From positions 1 through 40,751 of the forward strand of contig CAKZYJ010000343.1 in the NCBI GenBank assembly GCA_937884755.1: DNA of 40,751 bases, written 5' to 3'. The stretch's first letter is position 1, and each line of letters starts with the position of its first letter. The notes under the pieces were generated by a model that was not told the DNA's origin, searched no databases, and was given only the letters and a program-made list of their open reading frames with translations. Below, in pieces: positions 1-8,400 of the stretch. Origin of the DNA: an uncultured Flammeovirgaceae bacterium (GTDB taxonomy: Bacteria; Bacteroidota; Bacteroidia; Cytophagales; Cyclobacteriaceae). Both the position numbers and the translations under genes were made by a program.

Positions 1-35
1 CAATCATACGTTTCTGACAAAGATAACTATAAAAA

Positions 36-176
36 CTACTTTGACCCATTACCAGTTATATTATTAGAATTTGTACTAGCATTAACTGTTGCCTGAGAGA
101 ATTTCTCTGTTGACTCAATCATTTTATGTGTTATCTCATGGGGTACCTCAACGAGGAAATTGTCTAAATCAATACC
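36..176 (-). other. In-frame open stretch behind the SnoaL gene stop codons
   Basis: Directly after the tandem TAA TAA that ends the SnoaL-like gene, the same reading frame stays open for 46 codons to a TAG at 36-38. The translation starts GIDLDNFLVEVPHEITHKM and ends in an Asn/Ser/Thr-rich tail. It has no start codon apart from one internal ATG. It could be the decayed 3' end of another gene, a chance open stretch, or readthrough sequence. I do not recognise it. Confidence 0.15.
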
Positions 177-179
177 TTA

Positions 180-650
180 TTAAAAATAGGTATTGTTATT
201 TTTGAATTTGCCGCCTATCATCCAGAACAGGAATCTCATAGCCCCGTGTATTGGTTGGACAGCGTCCCAATGCTCGGTAATTTCTCCTTTTTCTACCTTC
301 CATATATCCATGATGTTCAAGCCCTTTTTAGGATTACCTCGGTGCTTCTTGTTGTTGGTAGCATGCGAATGAAGTGTCACGAAAGGGCCATCTACATAAA
401 CATGCTTTACATCATAGGTGTAATCAGGATATCTTTTAGCGAAACTTGAGACTACTTGGATTACTCCCGTCAAACCATCCACCATACTCTGGTTGTGCTG
501 TTTGTATTTGTGATTGCCATATTTTTTTTTGATGTAATCAAAATCGTGGTTGTTCATGATGTTCTGAACAAAATCTGTTACAATCACCGCGTTTTCATAC
601 TCCTGTTCCGACCAGGTGTCTTTCTTTAAACTGTCTAAGTCAATTCTCAT
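180..650 (-). CDS. SnoaL-like (NTF2-fold) protein
   Basis: A 156-residue protein of the SnoaL-like/NTF2 fold, the cone-shaped alpha+beta barrel found in polyketide cyclases and many small stress-related proteins. Visible features are an N-terminal helix (EYENAVIVTDFVQNIM), the pattern HKYKQHNQSMVDGLTGV where the first His/Gln and the Asp-Gly line the pocket in this family, and the closing strands WKVEKGEITEHWDAVQP. The EHWD motif is characteristic of COG4922-type SnoaL-like proteins. There is no signal peptide, so it is probably cytoplasmic. The ATG at 648-650 follows an A/T-rich leader. The gene stands alone, with its own promoter and two palindromes immediately upstream. No substrate can be assigned. 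The C-terminus (MRFLFWMIGGKFKNNNTYF) is more hydrophobic than usual. Family placement is fairly secure; function is not. Confidence 0.8.
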   Translation of the reverse strand: MRIDLDSLKKDTWSEQEYENAVIVTDFVQNIMNNHDFDYIKKKYGNHKYKQHNQSMVDGLTGVIQVVSSFAKRYPDYTYDVKHVYVDGPFVTLHSHATNNKKHRGNPKKGLNIMDIWKVEKGEITEHWDAVQPIHGAMRFLFWMIGGKFKNNNTYF

Positions 651-693
651 GGTTCCTATGTGTTTTTATAAATACGATTAGTATAATTTGCTC

Positions 694-747
694 ACTTGCT
701 TTTTGCAAGTATTCAAAGATACTAAATCACTTGTAAAAAACAAGTGA
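694..747 (-). promoter_or_regulatory. Promoter with two palindromic operators for the SnoaL-like gene
   Basis: On the minus strand, a Bacteroidota -7 box TATCTTTG lies at 721-714, preceded after exactly 19 nt by TTG at 743-741 as the -33 element. Two palindromes flank the -7 box: ACTTGC-TTTTT-GCAAGT at 694-710 and TCACTTGT-AAAAA-ACAAGTGA at 727-747. They share the core ACTTGY-N5-RCAAGT, and their centres (702 and 737) are 35 bp apart. The upstream one covers the -33 region and the downstream one starts about where transcription should begin, so a bound repressor would block RNA polymerase. From general knowledge, short A-cored ACTTG palindromes of this type resemble HxlR/MarR-class operators; no such regulator gene is in this window. 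Box positions are direct observation; the regulator class is inference. Confidence 0.65.
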
Positions 748-759
748 GTTGCTGGGTTT

Positions 760-1109
760 TTTTTAAGACTTTGAGCTACTAGAACTAATAGACAGAGCTA
801 ATACTTCCTCCCCTTGAATGTAGAGGGCTAAGCGTAGTGGGAAACCTTTCTCTGAATTGTTAAAAACTCAACGAAAAATTGGTACCTTAAAACAAGTAAA
901 TCAGAAACAGGTCAAAAACTAGGAGTAATCAACTGAGAACCACGGATAGACCAACACAGCCATCCTGAGGATGACAGTACTTCATAGCTGCGCACCCTTA
1001 GAACAATAGGCTGATCCGTCCGGAATGAAGACTACCTATTGGTTGATTATTAAGGACAAAAACGACAGACATCAAAGCCTTTCAAAAAAGGATTTCAATC
1101 AAAGTAAAA
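760..1109. other. Gene-free stretch with nested inverted repeats at 924-1051
   Basis: No convincing ORF is present. Between 924 and 1051 three inverted repeats are nested. The outer pair is 924-934 with 1041-1051 (core TAATCAAC/GTTGATTA, 11 pairs counting two G-U). The middle pair is ACGGAT at 942-947 with ATCCGT at 1014-1019. Inside is a short hairpin CATCC-TGA-GGATG at 961-973. This could fold as a branched RNA in the leader of the following membrane-protein gene, or be a chance or decayed element. It matches no RNA family I can name. Confidence 0.25.
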
Positions 1110-1826
1110 ATGAAAACACTCGCCCGAGAGTCCGGCAATAATCAAAAATTTGAGATACAGTTCAACGCAAACGCTTTAAAATTTTTTTCGGCTGCTGGAC
1201 TTAGCGCATCTTTGATAGTTATTATTTGTAATACAACTTTGTATTCCTTCGGAGACCTAGGAGATTGGCCTCAATGGGCATTAAATCTATCATATTGGGC
1301 TGGTTCAATAGCACTTGCGTTTGCCGGTATAGGTTTTATCCCAACCTACTTTGCTTTACGTCCAGCAGGTTCGTTCTGGGCAGTTTCTTCTAGCGGTGTT
1401 CTAGCCTATTTTTTGGCTTTAGGTTCATCCGGACACGGTTCGTTTTTCGCTCATTACAGTATTCTTCAAGCTGTCCATAACTCCCCTGGCATTCAGGAAT
1501 TGGAGACTTTGGTTTTACCTATTCAGACCTACAATTATTTCCTCTTTTTTTCTGCCATATTTATCCTGTTTTTGGGATCAGTTCTATACTCAATTACGGT
1601 AGCGGTGAGGCCAACATTGTATCCCAGATGGATGGCACTGTGGAACCCATTGTTAATCGCTTTGATTACAATTATTCCTGGAGAAATTGAAGGAATACCC
1701 GACACTGTAAGGATTCTCTCCCGAGGAATTGGTTTTCACCTGGGTCTCGCAGGACATTTTATGCTGACATATTATTTTCTTCGTCCTTATTTCGTAGAAT
1801 CTTCTCCTGGAAGCTCGGAGAAGTAA
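1110..1826 (+). CDS. Six-TM integral membrane protein of unknown function
   Basis: A 238-residue protein with about six hydrophobic segments: roughly 26-48 (FFSAAGLSASLIVIICNTT), 60-80, 90-106, 145-168, 180-197 and 206-226. Features include a Gly/Ser-rich loop with GSSGHGSFFAHYS and the stretch PRWMALWNPLLIALI near the fifth helix. It recalls uncharacterised membrane families of the DUF6796/DUF998 sort, but I cannot place it firmly. The Asn/Gln-rich cytoplasmic N-terminus lacks a cleavable signal. The ATG at 1110 follows an A-rich leader. The gene is monocistronic: the upstream gene is divergent and the next gene is convergent. The only possible regulatory feature is the nested inverted repeat region upstream. 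Confidence 0.7.
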   Translation: MKTLARESGNNQKFEIQFNANALKFFSAAGLSASLIVIICNTTLYSFGDLGDWPQWALNLSYWAGSIALAFAGIGFIPTYFALRPAGSFWAVSSSGVLAYFLALGSSGHGSFFAHYSILQAVHNSPGIQELETLVLPIQTYNYFLFFSAIFILFLGSVLYSITVAVRPTLYPRWMALWNPLLIALITIIPGEIEGIPDTVRILSRGIGFHLGLAGHFMLTYYFLRPYFVESSPGSSEK

Positions 1827-1927
1827 GTGTATTTTCTCAGAACCGGGATCAAATAGCATGATAATACTACCATGGTTACAAAACGGCTAGCTTATACGTA
1901 GTGCTACTATTGGGGACACAGTTGGTA

Positions 1928-2728
1928 TCAGTTTTGGTTGAAGTTTGGTATAGATATGATCCCCTTTAGATATAAAATAGCCTTCCCTGCAATGTATACC
2001 CGGTCATGATCAATGCTACAAATTAAATCCCCTCCTCTTGCCGATAATTGTTTAGCTATCAAAGATTTTTTGTTCAGCTTTTTATACCAATAAGGTATCA
2101 AAGAGGCATGAGCAGAACCAGTAACCGGGTCTTCTGGCATTGAAGCATTAGCATCAAATACTCGAGAAACAAAATCAACCTCAACACCTTTGGCAGTAGG
2201 AACGATACCTAAATAGGGTAGTTCTTTTAGAAAACTTAAATCGTATTGTAATGTCCGAATTTCTTCTTCATCATTAAAAAGTAAAATTAAGTCTCTACTT
2301 GCCGCAGCTTCTACCGGCTTATGATTAAAAGCGGTAAATACTTCTGGTGGTATTTCAATTTTGTTTGGTGGACGAGACGGAAAGTCTAGAACAATATTTC
2401 CGTTTTCAGATTTTTCCGCTCTTAATGTACCGCTCTGGGAGCTGAAATGAATGATTTCTAAATCAGGTTGGAGATAATTGAAAATGACATGAGCAGATGC
2501 TAAAGTTGCGTGTCCGCATAAATCAATCTCATCGTGAGGCATAAACCAGCGGATTTCATAAACGCCTCCTTTCCTGACAAAGAAGGCAGTCTCGGCTAAA
2601 TTATTTTCGGCAGCGATACTCTGCATAATCGTTGGGTGAATCCACTCTTCTAAAGGACAGACCGCCGCTGGATTTCCGCCAAAAACTTTATTGGTAAACG
2701 CGTCAACTTGGTAAATATCTAACTCCAT
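1928..2728 (-). CDS. PhzF family isomerase/epimerase-like protein
   Basis: A 266-residue cytoplasmic protein of the PhzF family (diaminopimelate-epimerase fold, two similar halves). Family landmarks are the start IYQVDAFTNKVFGGNPAAV, the segment NNLAETAFFV carrying the catalytic glutamate (Glu46 here, equivalent to Glu45 of PhzF), IDLCGHATLASAHV around residues 69-82, and the second-half motif DPVTGSAHASLIPYW. Known members isomerise dihydro-hydroxyanthranilate in phenazine synthesis. Most Bacteroidota homologues occur without phenazine genes, and none are nearby here, so the substrate is unknown. Length is slightly short but normal for the YddE-like branch. The gene probably shares a transcript with the DUF6958-like gene 46 bp upstream. 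Confidence 0.9.
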   Translation of the reverse strand: MELDIYQVDAFTNKVFGGNPAAVCPLEEWIHPTIMQSIAAENNLAETAFFVRKGGVYEIRWFMPHDEIDLCGHATLASAHVIFNYLQPDLEIIHFSSQSGTLRAEKSENGNIVLDFPSRPPNKIEIPPEVFTAFNHKPVEAAASRDLILLFNDEEEIRTLQYDLSFLKELPYLGIVPTAKGVEVDFVSRVFDANASMPEDPVTGSAHASLIPYWYKKLNKKSLIAKQLSARGGDLICSIDHDRVYIAGKAILYLKGIISIPNFNQN

Positions 2729-2774
2729 ACAGTTTTTCTTTTTAGATCAACGGTCTTAGCCATCGGCACTTAGT

Positions 2775-3074
2775 TCAAGCAACAACACTTATCCGATAAC
2801 GAGCAGGACTTAATGATGTATCTCTCTCAATCAGACGACGGGCTTCCAGGTCCAACTTCACAGTCTCGGTGTACCAGGCAATAGAGCCGTCAAACGAGCC
2901 ACGCAGTAGCTCAGATACTTCATCGGTTAATTCTTTGTGGGTAAGCGATTTTCCGTCGAGTACTTCCAGAATGGCCTCTTTCACTTGTTCGTACTTATTT
3001 TTTTCAATATTCACCCCTTGTTTACCCTGGGGATGCTGGGTTTTAATCCGGTCTTCCATAGTATTCTTTTCCAT
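2775..3074 (-). CDS. Small DUF6958-like winged-helix protein
   Basis: A 99-residue protein resembling the DUF6958 family: an N-terminal IKTQHPQGKQGVNI motif, a central helix-turn-helix-like segment (YEQVKEAILEVLDGKSLTH), and FDGSIAWYTETVKLDLEARRLIER, which looks like a winged-helix recognition helix and wing. Cytoplasmic; function uncharacterised. The upstream ATG at 3074 is used here, but the second in-frame Met (residue 6, ATG at 3059) is preceded by the purine-rich GGAAAAG and starts directly at the conserved motif, so it may be the true start. Probably the first gene of a two-gene unit with the PhzF homologue. Confidence 0.7.
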   Translation of the reverse strand: MEKNTMEDRIKTQHPQGKQGVNIEKNKYEQVKEAILEVLDGKSLTHKELTDEVSELLRGSFDGSIAWYTETVKLDLEARRLIERDTSLSPARYRISVVA

Positions 3075-3182
3075 CGAATTTAGACTTCGGATTATTATTA
3101 TCCTACGATTTATTAAATTAGCTAGAACAGTTAACTAAAGTGGACAACTAACCATCGAGCTATCGATCAATTGAATAGACCT

Positions 3183-4352
3183 ATGAAAAAACCTACCTAC
3201 TACACCACTCGTCGTAAATTTGTAAAGCGCATTTCTCAGGGGGCCGGGGCTGGCTTGTTTCTACCCGCCTCAATGGGCGTACTCGGCTCGGCCTGTTCCT
3301 CAAACCAACAATCGTCCGAAACGGTCACCGAAAGCACGGAAGCACCGGCAAAAAAGGATCGCTTGGGATTAGCTTTAGTAGGACTAGGAAACTACAGTAA
3401 AGGACAACTAGCCCCCGCCTTAGAGCAAACCGAAAAGTGCTACCTGGCTGGTATTGTCACCGGAACTCCGGCCAAGGCTGAAGAGTGGAAGCAGAAGTAC
3501 AACATTCCCGACGGAAACATTTATAACTACGACAATTACGACGAACTGGTCAACAACGACGACATCGATATCATTTACGTGGTGCTACCCAACTCCATGC
3601 ACGCCGAATACACCATTCGGGCGGCCAAAGCCGGTAAGCACGTAATGTGCGAAAAACCAATGGCTATTTCGGTAGATGAGTGCCAGCAGATGATTGATGC
3701 TTGCAACCAAAACAACGTGCAGTTAGCCGTGGGCTACCGGCTACACTACGAACCCTTCAATCAGGAAGTCATACGGCTAGGACAAGAACAGGTGTTTGGC
3801 CCGTTGACCGGAATTGACAACGCCTTCGGCTTTACCATTGGCGACCCTACCCAGTGGCGATTAGATTATGAAAGGGCTGGCGGTGGGGCACTGATGGATG
3901 TGGGAATCTACACTATCCAGGCGGCCTGCTACACCTCAGGTGAGGAACCCGTTTCCGTAGTGGCTGAGGAGTTTAAGACTGATATGGAGAAATTCAGCGA
4001 AGTAGACGAAACCATCAACTTCACGTTGACTTTCCCTAGCGGACTGAAAGCAAATTGCCAAACGAGCTACAATAAAAACTATAATAAACTTCGGGGCGAA
4101 GCCGAAAATGGTTGGTTTGAACTATCCCCGGCCTATACCTACGGGCCACTGGCCGGAGAAACCAGCGAGGGACCGATGGACTTTCCGCAGATTAGTGAGC
4201 AAGCCGTACACATGGATCGTTTTGCCGAATGCATTATGCAGAACGAAATGATAAAGACCACCGGTGAAATGGGTATGCGGGATATGAAGATTATCGAGGC
4301 GATTTACCAGTCTATTGAGCAGGGCAGCCAGGAGGTTCCTATTGATTTGTAA
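3183..4352 (+). CDS. Tat-exported Gfo/Idh/MocA family oxidoreductase
   Basis: NAD(P)-dependent sugar/inositol oxidoreductase of the glucose-fructose oxidoreductase type. The N-terminus has a twin-arginine signal (RRKFVKRIS, then GAGAGLFLPASMGVLGSAC), so the folded, cofactor-loaded protein should be exported to the periplasm. The Cys followed by a Ser/Gln/Thr-rich linker could be lipidated, although Gly at -3 makes the lipobox poor. The Rossmann start is LALVGLGNYSKGQLAPAL. The catalytic lysine motif is intact (HVMCEKPMAIS), followed by GYRLHYEPFN and GGGALMDVGIYTIQ, where the Asp and Tyr belong to the active site. A TTG at 3171 would add four residues; the ATG at 3183 begins the Tat signal directly and is preferred. 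A periplasmic sugar dehydrogenase fusion downstream suggests shared work on sugars outside the cytoplasm. Confidence 0.9.
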   Translation: MKKPTYYTTRRKFVKRISQGAGAGLFLPASMGVLGSACSSNQQSSETVTESTEAPAKKDRLGLALVGLGNYSKGQLAPALEQTEKCYLAGIVTGTPAKAEEWKQKYNIPDGNIYNYDNYDELVNNDDIDIIYVVLPNSMHAEYTIRAAKAGKHVMCEKPMAISVDECQQMIDACNQNNVQLAVGYRLHYEPFNQEVIRLGQEQVFGPLTGIDNAFGFTIGDPTQWRLDYERAGGGALMDVGIYTIQAACYTSGEEPVSVVAEEFKTDMEKFSEVDETINFTLTFPSGLKANCQTSYNKNYNKLRGEAENGWFELSPAYTYGPLAGETSEGPMDFPQISEQAVHMDRFAECIMQNEMIKTTGEMGMRDMKIIEAIYQSIEQGSQEVPIDL

Positions 4353-4379
4353 CCAGAACTCATATAAACTAAGCCAACA

Positions 4380-4888
4380 TTGAGTGTTACCTGCACTTAC
4401 TACCGGATCGGAGAAAAATGGATCGATCTGCTCTCGCAGCTACCCGAAGAGGCAGATAACTGGATAGAGCAGCTTAGTGACTGGATAGAAGGAGACAACG
4501 TTGAAAATCGGATTTATGGCTTAGATAGTGCCTGGGATGTGGCTCAGTTTCTCCTCAACGAATGTGATACGTCGGCAGAAAAAATTCTCAAAAAGGTAAT
4601 TAAGGAAGCGCACTTTTTTGAAACAGGGGCACATAAAACTAGCAGCCCTCGTTACTTAAAAACTGATGAGGTACAAGCAATTTGTAGGGAGCTACAAAAG
4701 ATAAGTGAAGACGAATTAAGTGCTAAGTGGGATCAACAAAAAATGATAAACAAACGAGTGTACAAAATAAAGTTCTTTACCAAACAGGAGGATTGGAAAT
4801 ATATTATGGAACATATCATACCATTAATAAAGCATTCTATGAGGCTGCTGAAAATACTCAGGCACTGATTTGCCGAATAGAATTGTAG
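4380..4888 (+). pseudogene. DUF1877 (YfbM-like) protein, frameshifted near its 3' end
   Basis: The frame opening with TTG at 4380 (an in-frame TAA lies 15 nt upstream) encodes a DUF1877/YfbM-like protein: MSVTCTYYRIGEKWIDLL, YGLDSAWDVAQFLL, then the family's YLKTDEVQAICRELQKIS. This frame ends at 4868 in a non-family tail (HSMRLLKILRH). Shifting by -1 at about 4826-4831, within an A/T run, restores the expected family ending KAFYEAAENTQALICRIEL with a TAG at 4886-4888. So one base appears to have been lost close to the 3' end, through mutation or sequencing error. Alternatively the run AATAAAG allows slippage. The function of the family is unknown. It sits between two sugar-oxidation genes without obvious functional tie. 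Confidence 0.7.
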
Positions 4889-4949
4889 TTACAATGTTCA
4901 ACTTTGTATAAATAGTTAGATTTTTATTGAGACGTAACTTAACTCATTT

Positions 4950-7900
4950 ATGAAAAAGAAAATCACGTTCGCGGTACTGGGAGTAGCTGCCGTATTGCTG
5001 GTATACTTCACGGTATTTTCTAGCGGCAAAACCGAAATAAACGTACTAGTCTTCAGCAAAACCGAAGGCTTCCGCCACGAATCCATCGAGCCCGGTATTG
5101 AAGCCGTTAAAAAGTTGGGTGAACAATATAACTTTCAGGTGGAAGCCACCGAGGATGCCAGCGTTTTCAACGAAGAGAAGCTAAAGGATTTCCATGTGAT
5201 TATATTCCTAAATACCACCCAGGATATTCTGAATCCCGAGCAGCAAGTGCAGATGGAGCGCTTCATTCAGGCCGGAGGGGGCTTTGTAGGAGTACATGCG
5301 GCCATCGATACCGAATACGCCTGGCCCTGGTACGGCAAGCTGGTAGGAGCTTACTTCGATGGTCACCCCAGCAACCCTAATGTGCGGGAAGCTACCCTAC
5401 AGGTGCTTAACACTAATCACTCCGCTACCGACTCGCTGCCGAAGGATTGGATCTACACTGACGAGTGGTACAACCTCAAAGCGATTAATCAAGAAAATAA
5501 CGTGCTCATCAATCTAGATGAATCCACCTACGAAGGCGGCACTAATGGCGAGAATCATCCCATCGCTTGGTATAAAGAGTACGACGGCGGGCGCATGTTC
5601 TATACTGGACTAGGCCACACCGTAGAATCTTACTCAGATCCGCTATTTCTTAAGCATCTGGCCGGTGGCATTAAGTACGCTATTGGGGCCGGCACCCCGG
5701 TAGATTACAGCCAAGCCTACTCCGAGGTGATGCCCGAAGAGAACCGATTTACCAAGGTATTGCTTACCCAAAACCTGAACGAGCCGATGGAGCTGGACTT
5801 TCTGTCGGACGATAAGATCATCTTCATCGAGCGTAAGGGGGGAATTCACCTATTTAATCTTTCCGTAGGTCAGAATCAGCAGATAGCTCAACTGCCGGTG
5901 CATACGGGGCACGAAGATGGGCTACTGGGCGTAGCGGTTGATCCAAACTACGCGGAGAACCATTGGGTATATTTCTTTTATTCCCCTCCTGGCGATACTC
6001 CTAAACAGCACATTTCCCGCTTTACGCTGGAAAATGATAGCCTGCTGGCTGAATCGGAACAAGTACTACTGGAAATTCCTACCCAGCGGGAAGAGTGCTG
6101 TCACTCAGGTGGCTCTCTGGAGTTTGGGCCTAACGGGAATCTATTTATCTCCGTGGGCGATAATACCAACCCTCACGAGTCGGACGGTTACGGACCCATA
6201 GACGAACGTGATGGCCGCTCTCCCTGGGATGCCCAGAAATCTGCCTCCAATACCAACGACTTGCGCGGTAAGATTCTTCGAATTAAACCGGAGGCTGATG
6301 GAAGCTACAGCATTCCCGAAGGTAACTTGTTTGCCACGGATGGTTCGGTAGGTCGACCGGAGATTTATACGATGGGGAATCGCAATCCGTTCCGTATTTC
6401 TATCGACTCCCATACCGGCTATCTGTACTGGGGCGAGGTGGGACCTGATGCCCGCAAAGATTCGGTTTCGCGGGGACCGAAAGGCCATGATGAGATCAAT
6501 CAGGCCAAGCAGGCCGGTAATTACGGCTGGCCCTACTTTGTGGCCGACAATAAGGCATACCACGACTACGACTTTGCCGCGGAGGAATCCGGCAAAGCTT
6601 TCGATCCCGAAAAACCCGTGAACAACTCTCCCAATAGTACCGGAGCGACTGAATTGCCTCCCGCCCAACCGGCAATGGTCTACTACCCTTACGATGCTTC
6701 GGAAGAATTTCCACTGCTGGGTACTGGTTCCCGTAACGCGATGGCCGGCCCAGTGTACTACCGTGATGATTATGCGGAGAGTGGTCGAAACTTCCCTGAA
6801 TACTTCAACGGAAAAGTGTTCGTCTACGACTGGATGCGGCAATGGATATTTCTGGCTACCCTGAATGAGCAAGGCGATCTGGACAAGCTCACTCCTTTCG
6901 TCCCTAACATGAAATTCAATAATACTATTGATATGACTTTCGGCCCTGACGGTGCCCTGTATGTGCTGGAGTACGGTTCGGGCTGGTTCTCCCAAAACCC
7001 GGATTCCAAGCTGGCTCGCATTGAGTATACCGCCGGTAACCGGGCGCCCATTGCCAAGCTAGAAGCCGATAAAACCATTGGCGGAGTACCGCTCACCGTG
7101 CAGTTTGCTGGGCGTAATTCTATTGATTACGATGCCGATCCACTAACCTATAAGTGGAATTTCGGTAACGAAGAAGCGGAATCTTCAGAAACCAATCCTA
7201 GCTACACTTTTGAAGAGCCGGGGGTCTATCAAGTGGAGCTAACCGTAACCGACAAAGAAGGAAAAGAGTCTAGCACTACTACCGAAATTAAAGTTGGTAA
7301 CGAACTACCTCAGCTGAGCTGGGCAATCAATAAAGGTAACCAGACCTTCTTCTGGCCGGATCAACCCCTAAATCTGAATTACGCCATCAACGTAAGTGAT
7401 GTCGAAGATGGTAGCTTAACCGGTGGCACGATTGATCCTTCCCGCGTCATTGTTTCTTTTGATTACCTACCCGAAGGCCGCGATAAAGTTTTAGCTGCTA
7501 AAGATCACGCTGAATTGGCGGATGCCTCAATAGGTATGATCGGTAAGCAACTGATAGCTAATTCTGATTGTATGGCCTGCCATAAAGAGGCTGGAGAGTC
7601 TATCGGTCCCGCTTACCAGAAAATTGCTCAGCGCTACCAAGGGGATGAAACAGCCCGTGATATGCTGGCCGGAAAAATTGTGCAGGGGGGTAGTGGTAAC
7701 TGGGGAGAAGTAGCTATGGCCGCCCATCCGGGTATATCGACCCAGCAGGCCGCCCAAATGGTGGATTATATTCTGTCGCTATCCGATGATGCTCCCCGAA
7801 GTTCCCAGTATCCACCGCAGGGCACGTATACCAGCCGCTCGCATCTGGAGAAAAACCCCTACGGAAGCTACGTATTAACGGCCAGCTACACCGACCAGGG

Positions 7901-8381
7901 AGGTCAAGCGGTGGGGCCGCTCAGCGTACAGCAATCACTGTTGCTAAGGCATCCTCGAATTGAGGCCGAAGATTACGACGAGGGGCAGGCTATGAAATTT
8001 CCGATAAAGGCAGAAGATACTCCCGGCATTGACGAAGACATGACCATTGTAGTAGGTCAGCACGGCAAATCGTTTATGTTCCGGGATATTGACCTGACCG
8101 GCGTAGCCGCCATCAAAGGCCAATTTGGCCTGGCACCGGGCATCACCAAGGGGGGAACAGTAGAGTACCGATTGGATGCCCCAGACGGAGAGTTACTGGG
8201 CAGCGCGAAGTTGGAACAGGGGTTAACGACGATGGGATTTAAGGAGCCGATAACGACTATCAATGAAGTATCGGGCAAGCACGATATTTACGTAGTATTT
8301 GTAGGTGAGAAAGATGACGAAGAAGTCTTGGTAGCCGTGGTAAACTGGATAGAATTTATCAATCAATCAGAAGCTATTTAG
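4950..8381 (+). CDS. ThuA / PQQ-type sugar dehydrogenase / PKD / cytochrome c / CBM fusion
   Basis: A 1143-residue secreted multidomain enzyme. Order: signal or anchor helix (about 7-25); ThuA-like domain (29-245; VLVFSKTEGFRHESIEPGI, GGGFVGVHAAIDTEYAWPWY, GGRMFYTGLGHT); six-bladed soluble glucose/sorbosone dehydrogenase propeller (265-690; GHEDGLLGVAVDPNY, CCHSGGSLEFGPNGNLFISV, TMGNRNPFRISID); PKD domain (697-785); class-I cytochrome c with haem motif CMACH at 874-878 and probable axial Met923; and a CBM6-like beta-sandwich (1003-1143; starts RIEAEDYDEG). Known relatives oxidise aldoses at a bound quinone. The fused haem would carry the electrons onward, and PKD/CBM modules hold the enzyme to carbohydrate. 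Such fusions occur in Bacteroidota and Planctomycetes beside ThuA and Gfo/Idh genes, as here. The stop is followed after one base by an ATG of a ThuA relic (TAGCATG). Confidence 0.92.
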   Translation: MKKKITFAVLGVAAVLLVYFTVFSSGKTEINVLVFSKTEGFRHESIEPGIEAVKKLGEQYNFQVEATEDASVFNEEKLKDFHVIIFLNTTQDILNPEQQVQMERFIQAGGGFVGVHAAIDTEYAWPWYGKLVGAYFDGHPSNPNVREATLQVLNTNHSATDSLPKDWIYTDEWYNLKAINQENNVLINLDESTYEGGTNGENHPIAWYKEYDGGRMFYTGLGHTVESYSDPLFLKHLAGGIKYAIGAGTPVDYSQAYSEVMPEENRFTKVLLTQNLNEPMELDFLSDDKIIFIERKGGIHLFNLSVGQNQQIAQLPVHTGHEDGLLGVAVDPNYAENHWVYFFYSPPGDTPKQHISRFTLENDSLLAESEQVLLEIPTQREECCHSGGSLEFGPNGNLFISVGDNTNPHESDGYGPIDERDGRSPWDAQKSASNTNDLRGKILRIKPEADGSYSIPEGNLFATDGSVGRPEIYTMGNRNPFRISIDSHTGYLYWGEVGPDARKDSVSRGPKGHDEINQAKQAGNYGWPYFVADNKAYHDYDFAAEESGKAFDPEKPVNNSPNSTGATELPPAQPAMVYYPYDASEEFPLLGTGSRNAMAGPVYYRDDYAESGRNFPEYFNGKVFVYDWMRQWIFLATLNEQGDLDKLTPFVPNMKFNNTIDMTFGPDGALYVLEYGSGWFSQNPDSKLARIEYTAGNRAPIAKLEADKTIGGVPLTVQFAGRNSIDYDADPLTYKWNFGNEEAESSETNPSYTFEEPGVYQVELTVTDKEGKESSTTTEIKVGNELPQLSWAINKGNQTFFWPDQPLNLNYAINVSDVEDGSLTGGTIDPSRVIVSFDYLPEGRDKVLAAKDHAELADASIGMIGKQLIANSDCMACHKEAGESIGPAYQKIAQRYQGDETARDMLAGKIVQGGSGNWGEVAMAAHPGISTQQAAQMVDYILSLSDDAPRSSQYPPQGTYTSRSHLEKNPYGSYVLTASYTDQGGQAVGPLSVQQSLLLRHPRIEAEDYDEGQAMKFPIKAEDTPGIDEDMTIVVGQHGKSFMFRDIDLTGVAAIKGQFGLAPGITKGGTVEYRLDAPDGELLGSAKLEQGLTTMGFKEPITTINEVSGKHDIYVVFVGEKDDEEVLVAVVNWIEFINQSEAI

Positions 8382-8400
8382 CATGAGAATATTTCTAAAG
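7956..8400 (+). repeat. Direct repeat copy 1 (CBM end plus ThuA start)
   Basis: This stretch, the 3' end of the fusion gene plus the first codons of the following ThuA relic, is repeated in the same orientation at 10276-10729. Overall similarity is high, but the block 8067-8221 is identical over 155 bp to 10399-10553, while the flanks differ mostly at synonymous positions. Both copies end with the same junction, stop TAG, one C, then ATGAGAA. The repeat marks an ancestral tandem duplication of a fusion-gene/ThuA unit. The identical core suggests later gene conversion or strong selection. Confidence 0.85.

Noticed and set aside
2869-3138. 89-codon plus-strand frame over the DUF6958-like gene
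   Set aside because: Shadow of the minus-strand gene, whose translation has recognisable conserved motifs.
3171-3182. TTG start of the Tat-exported oxidoreductase
   Set aside because: ATG at 3183 directly precedes the twin-arginine signal; the four extra residues add nothing recognisable.
6141-6995. 284-codon open frame on the minus strand inside the sugar dehydrogenase fusion
   Set aside because: Antisense shadow of a clearly conserved propeller domain; the translation shows no family motif.
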